From Hydrogenophaga sp. (GTDB lineage: Bacteria > Pseudomonadota > Gammaproteobacteria > Burkholderiales > Burkholderiaceae_C): a stretch of DNA of 18,102 bases. The translations under genes were made by a program, and so were the position numbers. Shown here one piece after another: positions 1 to 6,380 of the stretch (the stretch's first letter is position 1; every line of letters begins with the position of its first letter). The notes beneath the pieces were generated by a model. It saw only the letters and a program-made list of their open reading frames with translations, was not told where the DNA came from and searched no databases. The stretch is taken from the NCBI GenBank assembly GCA_021154985.1, contig JAJNQE010000038.1, positions 1 to 18,102 of the forward strand, given 5' to 3'.

Positions 1-1112
1 GCCAGCCCTGGTTTGCCGACGGCAGCCCGGTGCCGCTGGACACGCGCCGCGTGTTGCAGCATGCACTCGCCCGCCTGGCCGACGTGGGCTACGGCCTGAC
101 GACGGGGCTGGAGGTCGAGTTCCACATCTACCGCATCACCGACACCTGGCCCCAGCTCGACCCCGAACTCGCCGCCTGGCCCGGCCTGCCGCCCGCGGTG
201 GAGATGATCCACCCCGGCTACAACCTTCAGGCCGAGGCGATGGCGGACATGAGCGACGAGCCATTGCGCATCGTGCAGCGCACCGCCCAGGCGCTGGGCC
301 TGCCGCTGCAATCGATCGAGATCGAACTCGGCCCCAGCCAGGTGGAAGCGGTGTTCGACGCCACCGACGCGCTCACCGCGGCCGACCAGATGGTGCTGTT
401 TCGCAATGGCGTGCGCCAGGCGCTGCGCCGTGCCGGGTACCACGCCACCTTCATGTGCCGCCCGCCGTTTCCAAACATCATGTCCAGCGGCTGGCACCTG
501 CACCAGTCGCTGGTGGACCTCAAGACCGGGCGCAACGCCTGCATGCGCGATGCGCCCGCACCCAACACCACGGCGCCGGATGCGCGGCACACCCTGTCGG
601 ATGCCGCCAGCCGCTGGCTCGCCGGTCTGCTGGCGCACGCGCGCGGCATGACGCCGCTGTGCACGCCCACCATCAACGGCTTCGCGCGCTTTCGGCCCAA
701 TGCCCTCGCTCCGCAATCCGTGCTGTGGGGCCGTGACAACCGGGGCGCCATGTTGCGCGTGGTGGGCGGTGCGGGCGACAAGGCCACGCGCATCGAAAAC
801 CGCATCGGCGAGCCCGCCGCCAACCCCTACCTCTACATGGCGGCGCAAATCCACGCCGGGCTTGACGGCCTGCGCAAGCAACTGCAGCCACCACCCGCGA
901 GCGAAACGCCCTACGCGGACGGCAGCGAGAAAATCCCGACCTCGCTGCCCGAAGGTCTGCAGGCGCTGGAATCCGATGCCGCCTTGTGCGAGGGCTTCGG
1001 CCAGGATGTCGTGCACCATTTTTGCCGCGTCAAGCGCAGCGAGATCGAGCGCCACTCACAGGCCGATGACAAGACCGACTTTGAACGCCGCGAATACTTC
1101 GCCCGCACCTGA
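1..1112 (+). CDS. Glutamine synthetase-family ligase, 5'-truncated by the window edge
   Basis: This is the C-terminal catalytic part of a glutamine synthetase-like enzyme, which joins an amine or ammonia to the gamma-carboxyl of glutamate using ATP. The frame is open from base 3 and reads QPWFADGSPVPLDTRR before the first possible start (GTG at 30), so the real start lies upstream. Visible family motifs, numbered from that GTG, are GLEVEFHIY near residue 26 (metal-binding Glu), GPSQVEAVFD near 102, SGWHLHQSL near 153 (catalytic-site His) and RIENRIGEPAANPYLY near 255 (substrate and ATP Arg). A ferredoxin gene starts 9 bases downstream and probably shares its transcript. In known amine-degradation clusters a glutamine synthetase-like ligase works with an oxygenase and ferredoxin, so a gamma-glutamyl-amine ligase is more likely than housekeeping GlnA. 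The substrate cannot be read from the sequence. Confidence 0.88.
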   Translation, partial: QPWFADGSPVPLDTRRVLQHALARLADVGYGLTTGLEVEFHIYRITDTWPQLDPELAAWPGLPPAVEMIHPGYNLQAEAMADMSDEPLRIVQRTAQALGLPLQSIEIELGPSQVEAVFDATDALTAADQMVLFRNGVRQALRRAGYHATFMCRPPFPNIMSSGWHLHQSLVDLKTGRNACMRDAPAPNTTAPDARHTLSDAASRWLAGLLAHARGMTPLCTPTINGFARFRPNALAPQSVLWGRDNRGAMLRVVGGAGDKATRIENRIGEPAANPYLYMAAQIHAGLDGLRKQLQPPPASETPYADGSEKIPTSLPEGLQALESDAALCEGFGQDVVHHFCRVKRSEIERHSQADDKTDFERREYFART

Positions 1113-1121
1113 AACACCGCC

Positions 1122-1445
1122 ATGATTTCCATCCGCTTCATCCACCCCGACCAGACGCAGCAAGACATCCAGGCCCGCCCGGGCGACAGCCTCATGAAGG
1201 CCGCGGTGGACGCCAACGTCAAAGGCATCGAGGCCGACTGCGGCGGCAGCCTCACCTGCGCCACGTGCCACGTGATGATCGACGCACCCTGGTCCGACCT
1301 GCTGCCGCCACCCGTGCCCGACGAGCTTGACATGCTCGACTTCGCCTCCAGTCCGGTGGTGCCGCAAAGCCGCCTGAGTTGTCAGGTAAGGCTGTCGGCC
1401 GAGCTCGACGGCCTGGTGGTGCGCCTGCCCGCTTCACAACACTGA
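1122..1445 (+). CDS. [2Fe-2S] ferredoxin, adrenodoxin/putidaredoxin type
   Basis: This is a small soluble electron carrier of 107 aa, the usual family length. The cluster ligands are C40, C46, C49 and C87, in the spacing C-x5-C-x2-C-x37-C typical of vertebrate-type ferredoxins that feed cytochromes P450 or Rieske oxygenases. The surrounding CGGSLTCATCHV is a textbook binding loop, and the acidic stretch near residues 66-73 (PDELDMLDF) matches the partner-docking helix. It follows the glutamine synthetase-like gene after 9 bases, so co-transcription is likely. No reductase or oxygenase partner lies in the window; one may be upstream of base 1. No strong Shine-Dalgarno is visible, but the ATG gives the natural N-terminus for this family. 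Confidence 0.93.
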   Translation: MISIRFIHPDQTQQDIQARPGDSLMKAAVDANVKGIEADCGGSLTCATCHVMIDAPWSDLLPPPVPDELDMLDFASSPVVPQSRLSCQVRLSAELDGLVVRLPASQH

Positions 1446-1500
1446 TGACGCAGCACTGATGGCACACTGACCCCACCGCCAACCCAAGTCACTCCACACC

Positions 1501-2202
1501 ATGTCCGAGCACTACGCCTTCACCCCACCCGCCACCGTCTCCGTGCCCGTGGTCGGCCGCGCCCAGCGCTTCCCGGTCCACCGCATCTACTGCGTGGGCC
1601 GCAACTACGAAGAGCACGCCAAAGAGATGGGGTTCACTGGCCGCGAGCCGCCCTTCTTCTTTTTGAAGCCGGCCGACACCGTCGTGGTGGCCGAGCCCGG
1701 CCAGACCGCGAGCACGCCCTACCCCAGCCTCACGAGCAACCTGCACCACGAGATCGAACTGGTGGTGGCCATCGGCACCGGTGGCAAAAACATCCAGGCG
1801 GCCGACGCCGCAAAACACATTTACGGCTACGCCGTGGGCCTGGACATGACGCGCCGCGACCTGCAGGGCGAGATGAAGAAACAGGGCCGCCCCTGGTGCA
1901 TCGGCAAGGCCTACGACCACTCCGCGCCCATCGGCCCCATCACGCTGGCCGCAGAGGCAGGCGATGTGAACAACGCCGCCATCTGGCTGCAGGTCAACGG
2001 CAGCGACCGCCAGCGCAGCAACGCCAACAAGCTGATCTGGAACGTGGCCGAGACCATCGAACACCTATCGGCCGCCTGGGAACTGCAACCTGGCGACCTG
2101 ATCTACACAGGCACCCCCGAGGGTGTGAATGCGGTCGTTCGTGGAGACACCCTGGTCGGCGGCGTGGACGGCCTCACCCCCATCAGCATGTCCATCGGCT
2201 GA
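1501..2202 (+). CDS. Fumarylacetoacetate hydrolase-family protein (fumarylpyruvate hydrolase-like)
   Basis: This 233-aa single-domain protein belongs to the FAH superfamily, Mg/Mn-dependent enzymes that hydrolyse or decarboxylate beta-diketo acids at the end of aromatic or amino-acid catabolism. It keeps the signature CVGRNYEEHAKE (residues 31-42), the FFFLKPADTVV strand (52-62), HHEIELVVAIG (82-92, with metal ligands E84 and E86), YAVGLDMTRRDLQ (110-122, metal ligand D115), and the TGTPEGV loop (203-209) that closes the active site. The length and the RFPVHRIYCVGRNY opening resemble fumarylpyruvate hydrolases of the gentisate pathway, but related isomerases and acylpyruvases look similar, so the substrate stays open. 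It lies 55 bases after the ferredoxin gene on the same strand. Confidence 0.9.
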   Translation: MSEHYAFTPPATVSVPVVGRAQRFPVHRIYCVGRNYEEHAKEMGFTGREPPFFFLKPADTVVVAEPGQTASTPYPSLTSNLHHEIELVVAIGTGGKNIQAADAAKHIYGYAVGLDMTRRDLQGEMKKQGRPWCIGKAYDHSAPIGPITLAAEAGDVNNAAIWLQVNGSDRQRSNANKLIWNVAETIEHLSAAWELQPGDLIYTGTPEGVNAVVRGDTLVGGVDGLTPISMSIG

Positions 2203-2321
2203 TGCACCGGCCGGCCTCTACGTAGAACCCCCAGTGCGCCCTTTCGGGTTTGACCTCTGACCATCCGCGCCACATCGTCCTATCCTCGACCCACTTTTCA
2301 TCGACCTCAGGAGACCTCTTC

Positions 2322-3368
2322 ATGATCCAACGCAGAACCTTGCTCCAGACCGGCGCCGCCGTGGCACTGGGCACCCCCGCCCTGGTGGGCTTCGCCCAGC
2401 AAAGCGTCACGCTCAAGTTCCACACCTTCATGGCGCCGCAGTCCAACGTGTGGCTAAACATGCACAAGGCCTGGATGGACAAGGTCGAGAAGGACTCGGG
2501 CGGACGCATCAAGTTCGAGGCCTACCCCGCCATGCAGCTCGGCGGCTCGCCGGTGCAGCTGTTCGACCAGGCGCGCGACGGGGTGGTGGACATCGTCTGG
2601 ACCCTGCCGGGCAACACGCCAGGCCGCTTCCCGCGCATTGAAGTGTTCGAGCTGCCGTTCATGATGAACAACGCCGAAGCCACCTCCAAGGCCTACTGGG
2701 AATACGTGCAGACGGTGGCCAAGGACGAGTTCAAGGACGTGCAGCCCATCGCCCTGCAGGTGCACGGCCCGGGCATGTTCCACATGCGCAGCAAACAGGT
2801 CAAGACCGCCGAAGACCTGCGTGGCTCCAAGGTGCGCGGCCCCACCCGCCAGATCACCAAGATGCTCGGTTATTTGGGCGCCACACCCGTGGGCATGCCG
2901 CTGCCGCAGATCCCCGACGCGCTGTCCAAAGGCGTCATCGACGGTTGTGTGATCCCTTGGGAAGTGGTGCCCTCGGTCAAGGTGCAGGAACTCACCAAGT
3001 TCCACAGCGAGTTCGACCCCGCCGGTGGCGCGCTCTACACCACCACCTTCGTGATGGCCATGAACAAGGCCAAGTACGCCAGCCTGCCGCCCGACCTCAA
3101 GGCCGTGATCGACAAGAACTCCGGCATGGAAACCTCGGGCTGGCTGGGCAAGACCCAGCAGGCGGGCGATGGCCCGGGTCGCGAGACGGCGGTGAAGCAA
3201 GGCAACTCGATTTACACCATTCCGGCGGCCGAAGCGCAGGAATTCCGCCGCAAGGCCCGCCTGGTGGAAATCGAGTGGATGCAAGACATGGACAAGCGCG
3301 GCTTCAACGGCAAGGAACTGCTGGAGACCGCCAAGGCCTTGATCGCCAAACACGGCAAGAAGGCCTGA
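2322..3368 (+). CDS. TRAP transporter substrate-binding protein, DctP family
   Basis: This is a periplasmic solute-binding protein of a TRAP transporter, which captures organic acids for a DctQM-type permease. It is 348 aa long, normal for DctP. An in-frame TTG lies 72 bases upstream, but the ATG at 2322 is preferred because AGGAGA sits 7 bases before it (2309-2314) and it begins a clean signal peptide. That signal carries a twin arginine (QRRTLLQTGAA) and ends near GFA-QQ at residues 23-27, so Tat export is possible. The ligand-domain segment VRGPTRQITKMLGYLGATPV, whose Arg usually salt-bridges the substrate carboxylate, and GVIDGCVIPWEV are typical of the family. No dctQ or dctM gene follows; a strong terminator closes the unit, so its permease must be elsewhere. 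Confidence 0.92.
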   Translation: MIQRRTLLQTGAAVALGTPALVGFAQQSVTLKFHTFMAPQSNVWLNMHKAWMDKVEKDSGGRIKFEAYPAMQLGGSPVQLFDQARDGVVDIVWTLPGNTPGRFPRIEVFELPFMMNNAEATSKAYWEYVQTVAKDEFKDVQPIALQVHGPGMFHMRSKQVKTAEDLRGSKVRGPTRQITKMLGYLGATPVGMPLPQIPDALSKGVIDGCVIPWEVVPSVKVQELTKFHSEFDPAGGALYTTTFVMAMNKAKYASLPPDLKAVIDKNSGMETSGWLGKTQQAGDGPGRETAVKQGNSIYTIPAAEAQEFRRKARLVEIEWMQDMDKRGFNGKELLETAKALIAKHGKKA

Positions 3369-3383
3369 GTTCGCGTGTTCGGG

Positions 3384-3412
3384 AAAGCCGGGCCATGTGC
3401 CCGGCTTTTTTT
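3384..3412 (+). terminator. Rho-independent terminator after the TRAP binding-protein gene
   Basis: A perfect 7-bp GC stem, GCCGGGC and GCCCGGC, encloses the loop CATGT and is followed by seven T residues. AAA before the stem can pair with the first Ts. It starts 15 bases after the stop codon, separating this gene from the Nudix gene downstream. Confidence 0.93.
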
Positions 3413-3443
3413 CGCCATCACACCGGCCAGCTAAACTGACCCG

Positions 3444-3998
3444 ATGCTCCGACCACCCGCCAAACACTGCCGCAATTGCGGCACCGCCGTCGACATCCGC
3501 CTGCCCGACGACGGCGACACCAAGCCCCGCGCGGTCTGCCCGGCCTGCCACCTGGTGCACTACGACAACCCGCTCAATGTGGTGGGTACGGTGCCGGTGT
3601 GGGGCGACAGTGGTCAATACGTGCTGCTCTGCAAACGCAACATCGAGCCACGCTTCGGCAAGTGGACGCTGCCCGCCGGCTTCATGGAACTGAACGAAAC
3701 CACGGCCGAAGGCGCGGCCCGCGAAACCACCGAGGAAGCGGGCGCGCAGTTTGAAATGGGCGAGATCTTCACGCTGATGAACGTCTCGCGCGTGGGCCAG
3801 GTGCACATCTACTACCGCGCCCGCCTGCTCAGCGACGTCTTCGACCCCGGGCACGAAACCATCGAGGCGCGGCTGTTCACCGAAGACCAGATCCCCTGGG
3901 ACGAGATCGCGTTTCGCACCGTCAAGGAAACGCTGGAACACTACTTCGCCGACCGCCGGCAGGGGCGCTTCGGCTTCCACGCGTTCGACATCGCCTGA
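3444..3998 (+). CDS. Nudix hydrolase with N-terminal zinc ribbon
   Basis: This enzyme cleaves nucleoside diphosphates linked to another moiety (NUDIX superfamily). The 184-aa protein opens with a zinc ribbon, C9-x2-C12 and C32-x2-C35, as in NudC-like NADH pyrophosphatases and ADP-ribose or NADH relatives. The Nudix box is complete and canonical at residues 79-101: G79, E85, R93-E94, E97-E98 and G100 all fit GX5EX7REUXEEXGU, so Mg-binding and catalysis should be intact. It is shorter than E. coli NudC (257 aa) and lacks its N-terminal domain. The start is the ATG at 3444, which gives the first zinc-ligand Cys at position 9; no clear ribosome-binding site is seen. The preceding terminator implies its own promoter. 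Confidence 0.92.
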   Translation: MLRPPAKHCRNCGTAVDIRLPDDGDTKPRAVCPACHLVHYDNPLNVVGTVPVWGDSGQYVLLCKRNIEPRFGKWTLPAGFMELNETTAEGAARETTEEAGAQFEMGEIFTLMNVSRVGQVHIYYRARLLSDVFDPGHETIEARLFTEDQIPWDEIAFRTVKETLEHYFADRRQGRFGFHAFDIA

Positions 3999-4059
3999 CA
4001 CTCCACAGCGCGGTTGGCCCACTCCGTGCTCGCATGACCGCCCCCGCACCTGGCCCCTG

Positions 4060-4864
4060 GTGCTGCGCCTGGGCACCGCCCAGACCCTGGCCTGGGGCTC
4101 CACCTACTACCTGCCCGCCCTGCTGGCCCGCCCCATGGCCGAGGGCCTGGGCCTGCCCATCTCGCAGATCTGGATCGCGTTCACGGTGGCGCTGCTGGCC
4201 TCGGCCGTGCTCGGCCCGTTCGCCGGCCGCGCCATCGATCGCTGGGGCGGACGCCCGGTGCTCATGGGCACCAGCGTGTTGTTCGCACTCGGCCTGGCCA
4301 GTCTGTCGCAGGTGCAGGGCAGCACCAGCCTCATGCTGGCCTGGCTGCTCATCGGCATGGCCATGGGCAGTGGGCTCTATGAGGCGGCCTTTGCGGCCCT
4401 GGTGCGCCTGCACGGCACACAGGCCCGCGCGGCCATCACCGGCATCACGCTCATTGCCGGCTTTGCCAGCACCGTAGGCTGGCCCCTCACCGCCCTGCTG
4501 GAGACCGAATTCGGCTGGCGCGGCGCCTGCCTGGGCTGGGCCGGCCTGCACCTGCTGCTGGGGCTGCCGCTGAACGCGAGCATTCCCCGCGCCACCGCGC
4601 TGCCCGAGCCACCACAGGTGGTTGGCGCAGATGCCCCCACCGCCCTGCCCCACACACCGCCACCCCGGCACACCGCCTGGCTGCTGTCCTACGTGTTCGC
4701 CGCCACCTGGTTCATCAGCACCGCCATGGCGGCGCATTTGCCGCAGTTGCTGGTGGCCAGCGGTGCCACGCTGGCCGGCGCGGTGGCCATTGGTGCGCTG
4801 GTGGGCCCGGCGCAGGTGGCCGGGCGCATGCTGGAGTTCGGTTTTCTGCGCCGGCTCCATCCCC
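4060..4864 (+). pseudogene. MFS transporter, 5' part, interrupted by the transposon
   Basis: This codes for the first 268 residues of a 12-helix major facilitator superfamily permease. Hydrophobic helices are obvious from QTLAWGSTYYLPALLARPM onward, and GRAIDRWGGRPVLMG is the conserved loop-2/3 motif A with its D-R-x-G-x-R core. The frame reaches LRRLHP and is cut at base 4864; it then runs by chance 272 bases into the mobile element to a stop at 5134. The rest of the gene is at 14638-14990. The start is uncertain: GTG at 4060 is in frame, but the better-looking ATG at 4034 is one base out of frame, and one extra C in the C run at 4041-4045 would give MTAPRTWPLVLRLG. The joined protein would be 385 aa, normal for the family. 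The gene must be inactive as it stands. Confidence 0.93.
4860..4864. repeat. Target-site duplication, left copy (TCCCC)
   Basis: TCCCC directly precedes the left inverted repeat and is repeated at 14633-14637 directly after the right one. The neighbouring A (4859) equals the last base of the right repeat, so the assignment could shift by one. A 5-bp duplication is within the range reported for IS21-type transposition. Confidence 0.9.
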
Positions 4865-4919
4865 TGCGTATTTCGGACTTCTTGGACATCAAGTTCGACA
4901 TCGTTGACACCGTGTTCGG
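4865..4919 (+). repeat. Left end of the transposon: 12-bp terminal repeat and three transposase-site-like units
   Basis: TGCGTATTTCGG (4865-4876) is the terminal inverted repeat. Similar hexamers recur at 4871 (TTTCGG), 4893 (GTTCGA) and 4914 (GTTCGG), a 21-22 bp period. The first unit continues to TGGACA (4883-4888) and the second to TTGACAC. By analogy with IS21 ends these are probably IstA binding sites; the third is degenerate. A 6-bp hairpin, GAGGTA and TACCTC (4933-4948), lies just inside. Confidence 0.82.
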
Positions 4920-4986
4920 CACCGCAGTCAGTGAGGTACTTTTACCTCCCTCGAGAACACCCAGCGGACCATGGATTGTTGGCTAC

Positions 4987-5955
4987 TCAATGGTTGTGCT
5001 GAGTGGTGTCCTTGATCCTGCTAGGCGCCGCAGGCTTGCCTACACCTCGTCGCTGGCCGCCCCAACTCGCTCTGCCTTCCCAGGCGCAAAGCCAGGCCTC
5101 TGCTCTGGCCGTGGTAGGGGTGAGCAGGTGCACTGATCCTCCAATGGCCTGCGCCACATCTACCCCTTTGTCCCCATACAGAACCCGTAGCAAAGCAGGC
5201 AGCAGACGGACTTCGCCCTTGCGACCAGCAGCATCCAGCTGTTGCGACAGAGCAGGCCGGCGCTCCTTCAACCAGTTGCCAAGTCCTGATGGCGGCACCA
5301 TGACCGCCAAGCTGAACTCGGACTCGTGAAACTGCCATTCCTCGGCGCTCACCAGACGGCTCAGTTCATTCTCAAAAGCGAGGCGCAACCGCTGTACCTG
5401 TTTGTGGGTGGCCAAGGCGCAAAGTGGAGCACCTTTCCTGTCCCGAGACGTGGAGTTGGTGGAATGGTTTTCGCACACGCCGCGCGAGCGCTGCGGCAGC
5501 CAGCAGTACCGACAGAATGCGTAGAGCGGCGTAGCGACTTCTTGTGCGCCCACGTGTGGATGTGCCTTGGGCAGGCCCAGCACGTCAGCCATCCGCGCGA
5601 ATGACGTCAATTCCAGGTGAGCAGGAAACTCAACCTCGCGCGGTGGTCGAGTGGTGTGCCGCACGAAGATGCTCACAACAGCTGCGCTTGCCCCGAGCTG
5701 CTTGTCAGTGCCACCACTGGCGGTAGCAAGGTTCGCGTAGAGGATCCAGAGGCTATCCCAACTGGTCTGCCCCCGTAGATCAAATAGTGACTTGTGCACG
5801 TTCGGCAAGAGCGGCAGCAAGCGTTCGCGCAGCAGGCCGATGACCATGGCTGGGTTCACGGCCTCATCGCCGAAGGACGTGTATCCATCGAGCAGAACGT
5901 CCAGGAAAGCTCGGGGCATGGGTGGCGGCACTGCGTCGTCGAGGTACAGCGGCAT
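4987..5955 (-). CDS. Unrecognised 322-aa protein with a Cys3His motif, transposon cargo
   Basis: I do not recognise this protein. I take the start at the ATG ending at 5955 (MPLYLDD), because the stop of an upstream frame (TGA, 5959-5957) lies one base before it, a usual translational-coupling arrangement. A longer reading would begin at 6021 and give 344 aa. In the 322-aa form a putative zinc site, C-x2-C-x9-C-x2-H, lies at C148, C151, C161 and H164 inside CRYCWLPQRSRGVCENHS, followed by a Ser/Thr- and Arg-rich linker. The rest is mixed helical, without signal peptide or membrane segments. GC content looks lower than in the flanking chromosomal genes, in keeping with acquired DNA. A nucleic-acid-binding or plasmid/phage-type accessory role is possible but is only a guess. 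Confidence 0.6.
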   Translation of the reverse strand: MPLYLDDAVPPPMPRAFLDVLLDGYTSFGDEAVNPAMVIGLLRERLLPLLPNVHKSLFDLRGQTSWDSLWILYANLATASGGTDKQLGASAAVVSIFVRHTTRPPREVEFPAHLELTSFARMADVLGLPKAHPHVGAQEVATPLYAFCRYCWLPQRSRGVCENHSTNSTSRDRKGAPLCALATHKQVQRLRLAFENELSRLVSAEEWQFHESEFSLAVMVPPSGLGNWLKERRPALSQQLDAAGRKGEVRLLPALLRVLYGDKGVDVAQAIGGSVHLLTPTTARAEAWLCAWEGRASWGGQRRGVGKPAAPSRIKDTTQHNH

Positions 5956-5956
5956 T

Positions 5957-6067
5957 TCAAGTGTCCAGATAGCCCAGTAGTTTGGCCTGATCGACTTTCG
6001 TACGATGGCCGATCCCCGCATTCGGCGTGCCGATCCAAGTGTCGAGCTTGCCGTTTTGACGGCCCAA
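5957..6067 (-). pseudogene. C-terminal remnant of a truncated gene upstream of the 322-aa gene
   Basis: About 36 codons on the minus strand end in NGKLDTWIGTPNAGIG, HRTKVDQAKLL and GYLDT, then TGA. This reads like genuine protein and stops one base before the ATG of the next gene. Further upstream the frame enters the internal repeat array and becomes Arg/Cys-rich sequence with no protein character. The simplest reading is an operon of at least two genes whose first member lost its 5' end when the istAB segment joined here. The family is not recognised, and the fragment is short enough to be fortuitous. Confidence 0.42.
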
Positions 6068-6111
6068 ACGTTTCTTTCGGCGACGTGGACACTTGTTTCG
6101 GCAACGTGGAC
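6036..6111. repeat. Internal array of transposon-end-like units upstream of istA
   Basis: Two close copies of the end motif, TTTCGG-CGACG-TGGACAC (6075-6092) and TTTCGG-CAACG-TGGAC (6096-6111), stand 21 bp apart in the orientation of the left end. A unit in right-end orientation, CAAGTGTCGA followed by CCGTTTTG, lies at 6036-6057. A related CAAGTGTCCA occurs at 5958-5967. The array may be a relic of the original istA-proximal end, the scar of a fusion of two elements, or a site where IstA controls its own promoter. Confidence 0.66.
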
Positions 6112-6380
6112 GGGGATATCGACAACGCGCGCAATGTCGATGGCATCGCGCCGTCATATCAACAGCAACCAGGAGCCTCACCGAGCAAAAAAACTACACG
6201 TCCAGAAACGAAAAAGCCCGAGTTGCAGCTCAGGCTTTTTGTCCGGCCGAGGCCAGCAAGATTTGGAAAGATCTAGTGGTGTGGAGTATCGGTCGCAGCG
6301 TTCGGCACGTCAAGTGCGGGGCGTGCTGGGCAAACTCGTCCTTGCAGCGCGTCCTCCCGCGCTGCGCAAGAAGTGAGTCC
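6112..6380 (+). other. Leader region before istA
   Basis: This stretch separates the internal array from istA. It holds a symmetric hairpin terminator at 6211-6240 and otherwise no gene I can support. The istA frame is open back to 6093, but the sequence crosses the repeat array and the terminator and lacks family similarity, so I treat it as untranslated. Confidence 0.5.
6211..6240. terminator. Symmetric hairpin terminator between the internal array and istA
   Basis: AAAAAGCC-C-GAG and CTC-A-GGCTTTTT form a stem with one mismatch around the loop TTGCAG. A-tracts on one arm and T-tracts on the other let it work in both directions. It could shield istA from outside transcription, as transposons often do, or end a vanished gene. 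Confidence 0.75.

Noticed and set aside
2454..4103. A long 549-codon minus-strand frame
   Set aside because: It is antisense to the TRAP and Nudix genes, both with clear domains; it is open only because of high GC codon bias.
4060..5136. A 358-codon frame taken as a complete transporter
   Set aside because: Its last 90 codons are transposon-end and anti-sense sequence; the true continuation is at 14638-14990.
6093..6380. A 96-codon N-terminal extension of istA in the same frame
   Set aside because: It crosses the repeat array and a hairpin terminator, has no transposase-like sequence, and IstA proteins begin at the MRIPIHLQRE-type N-terminus.
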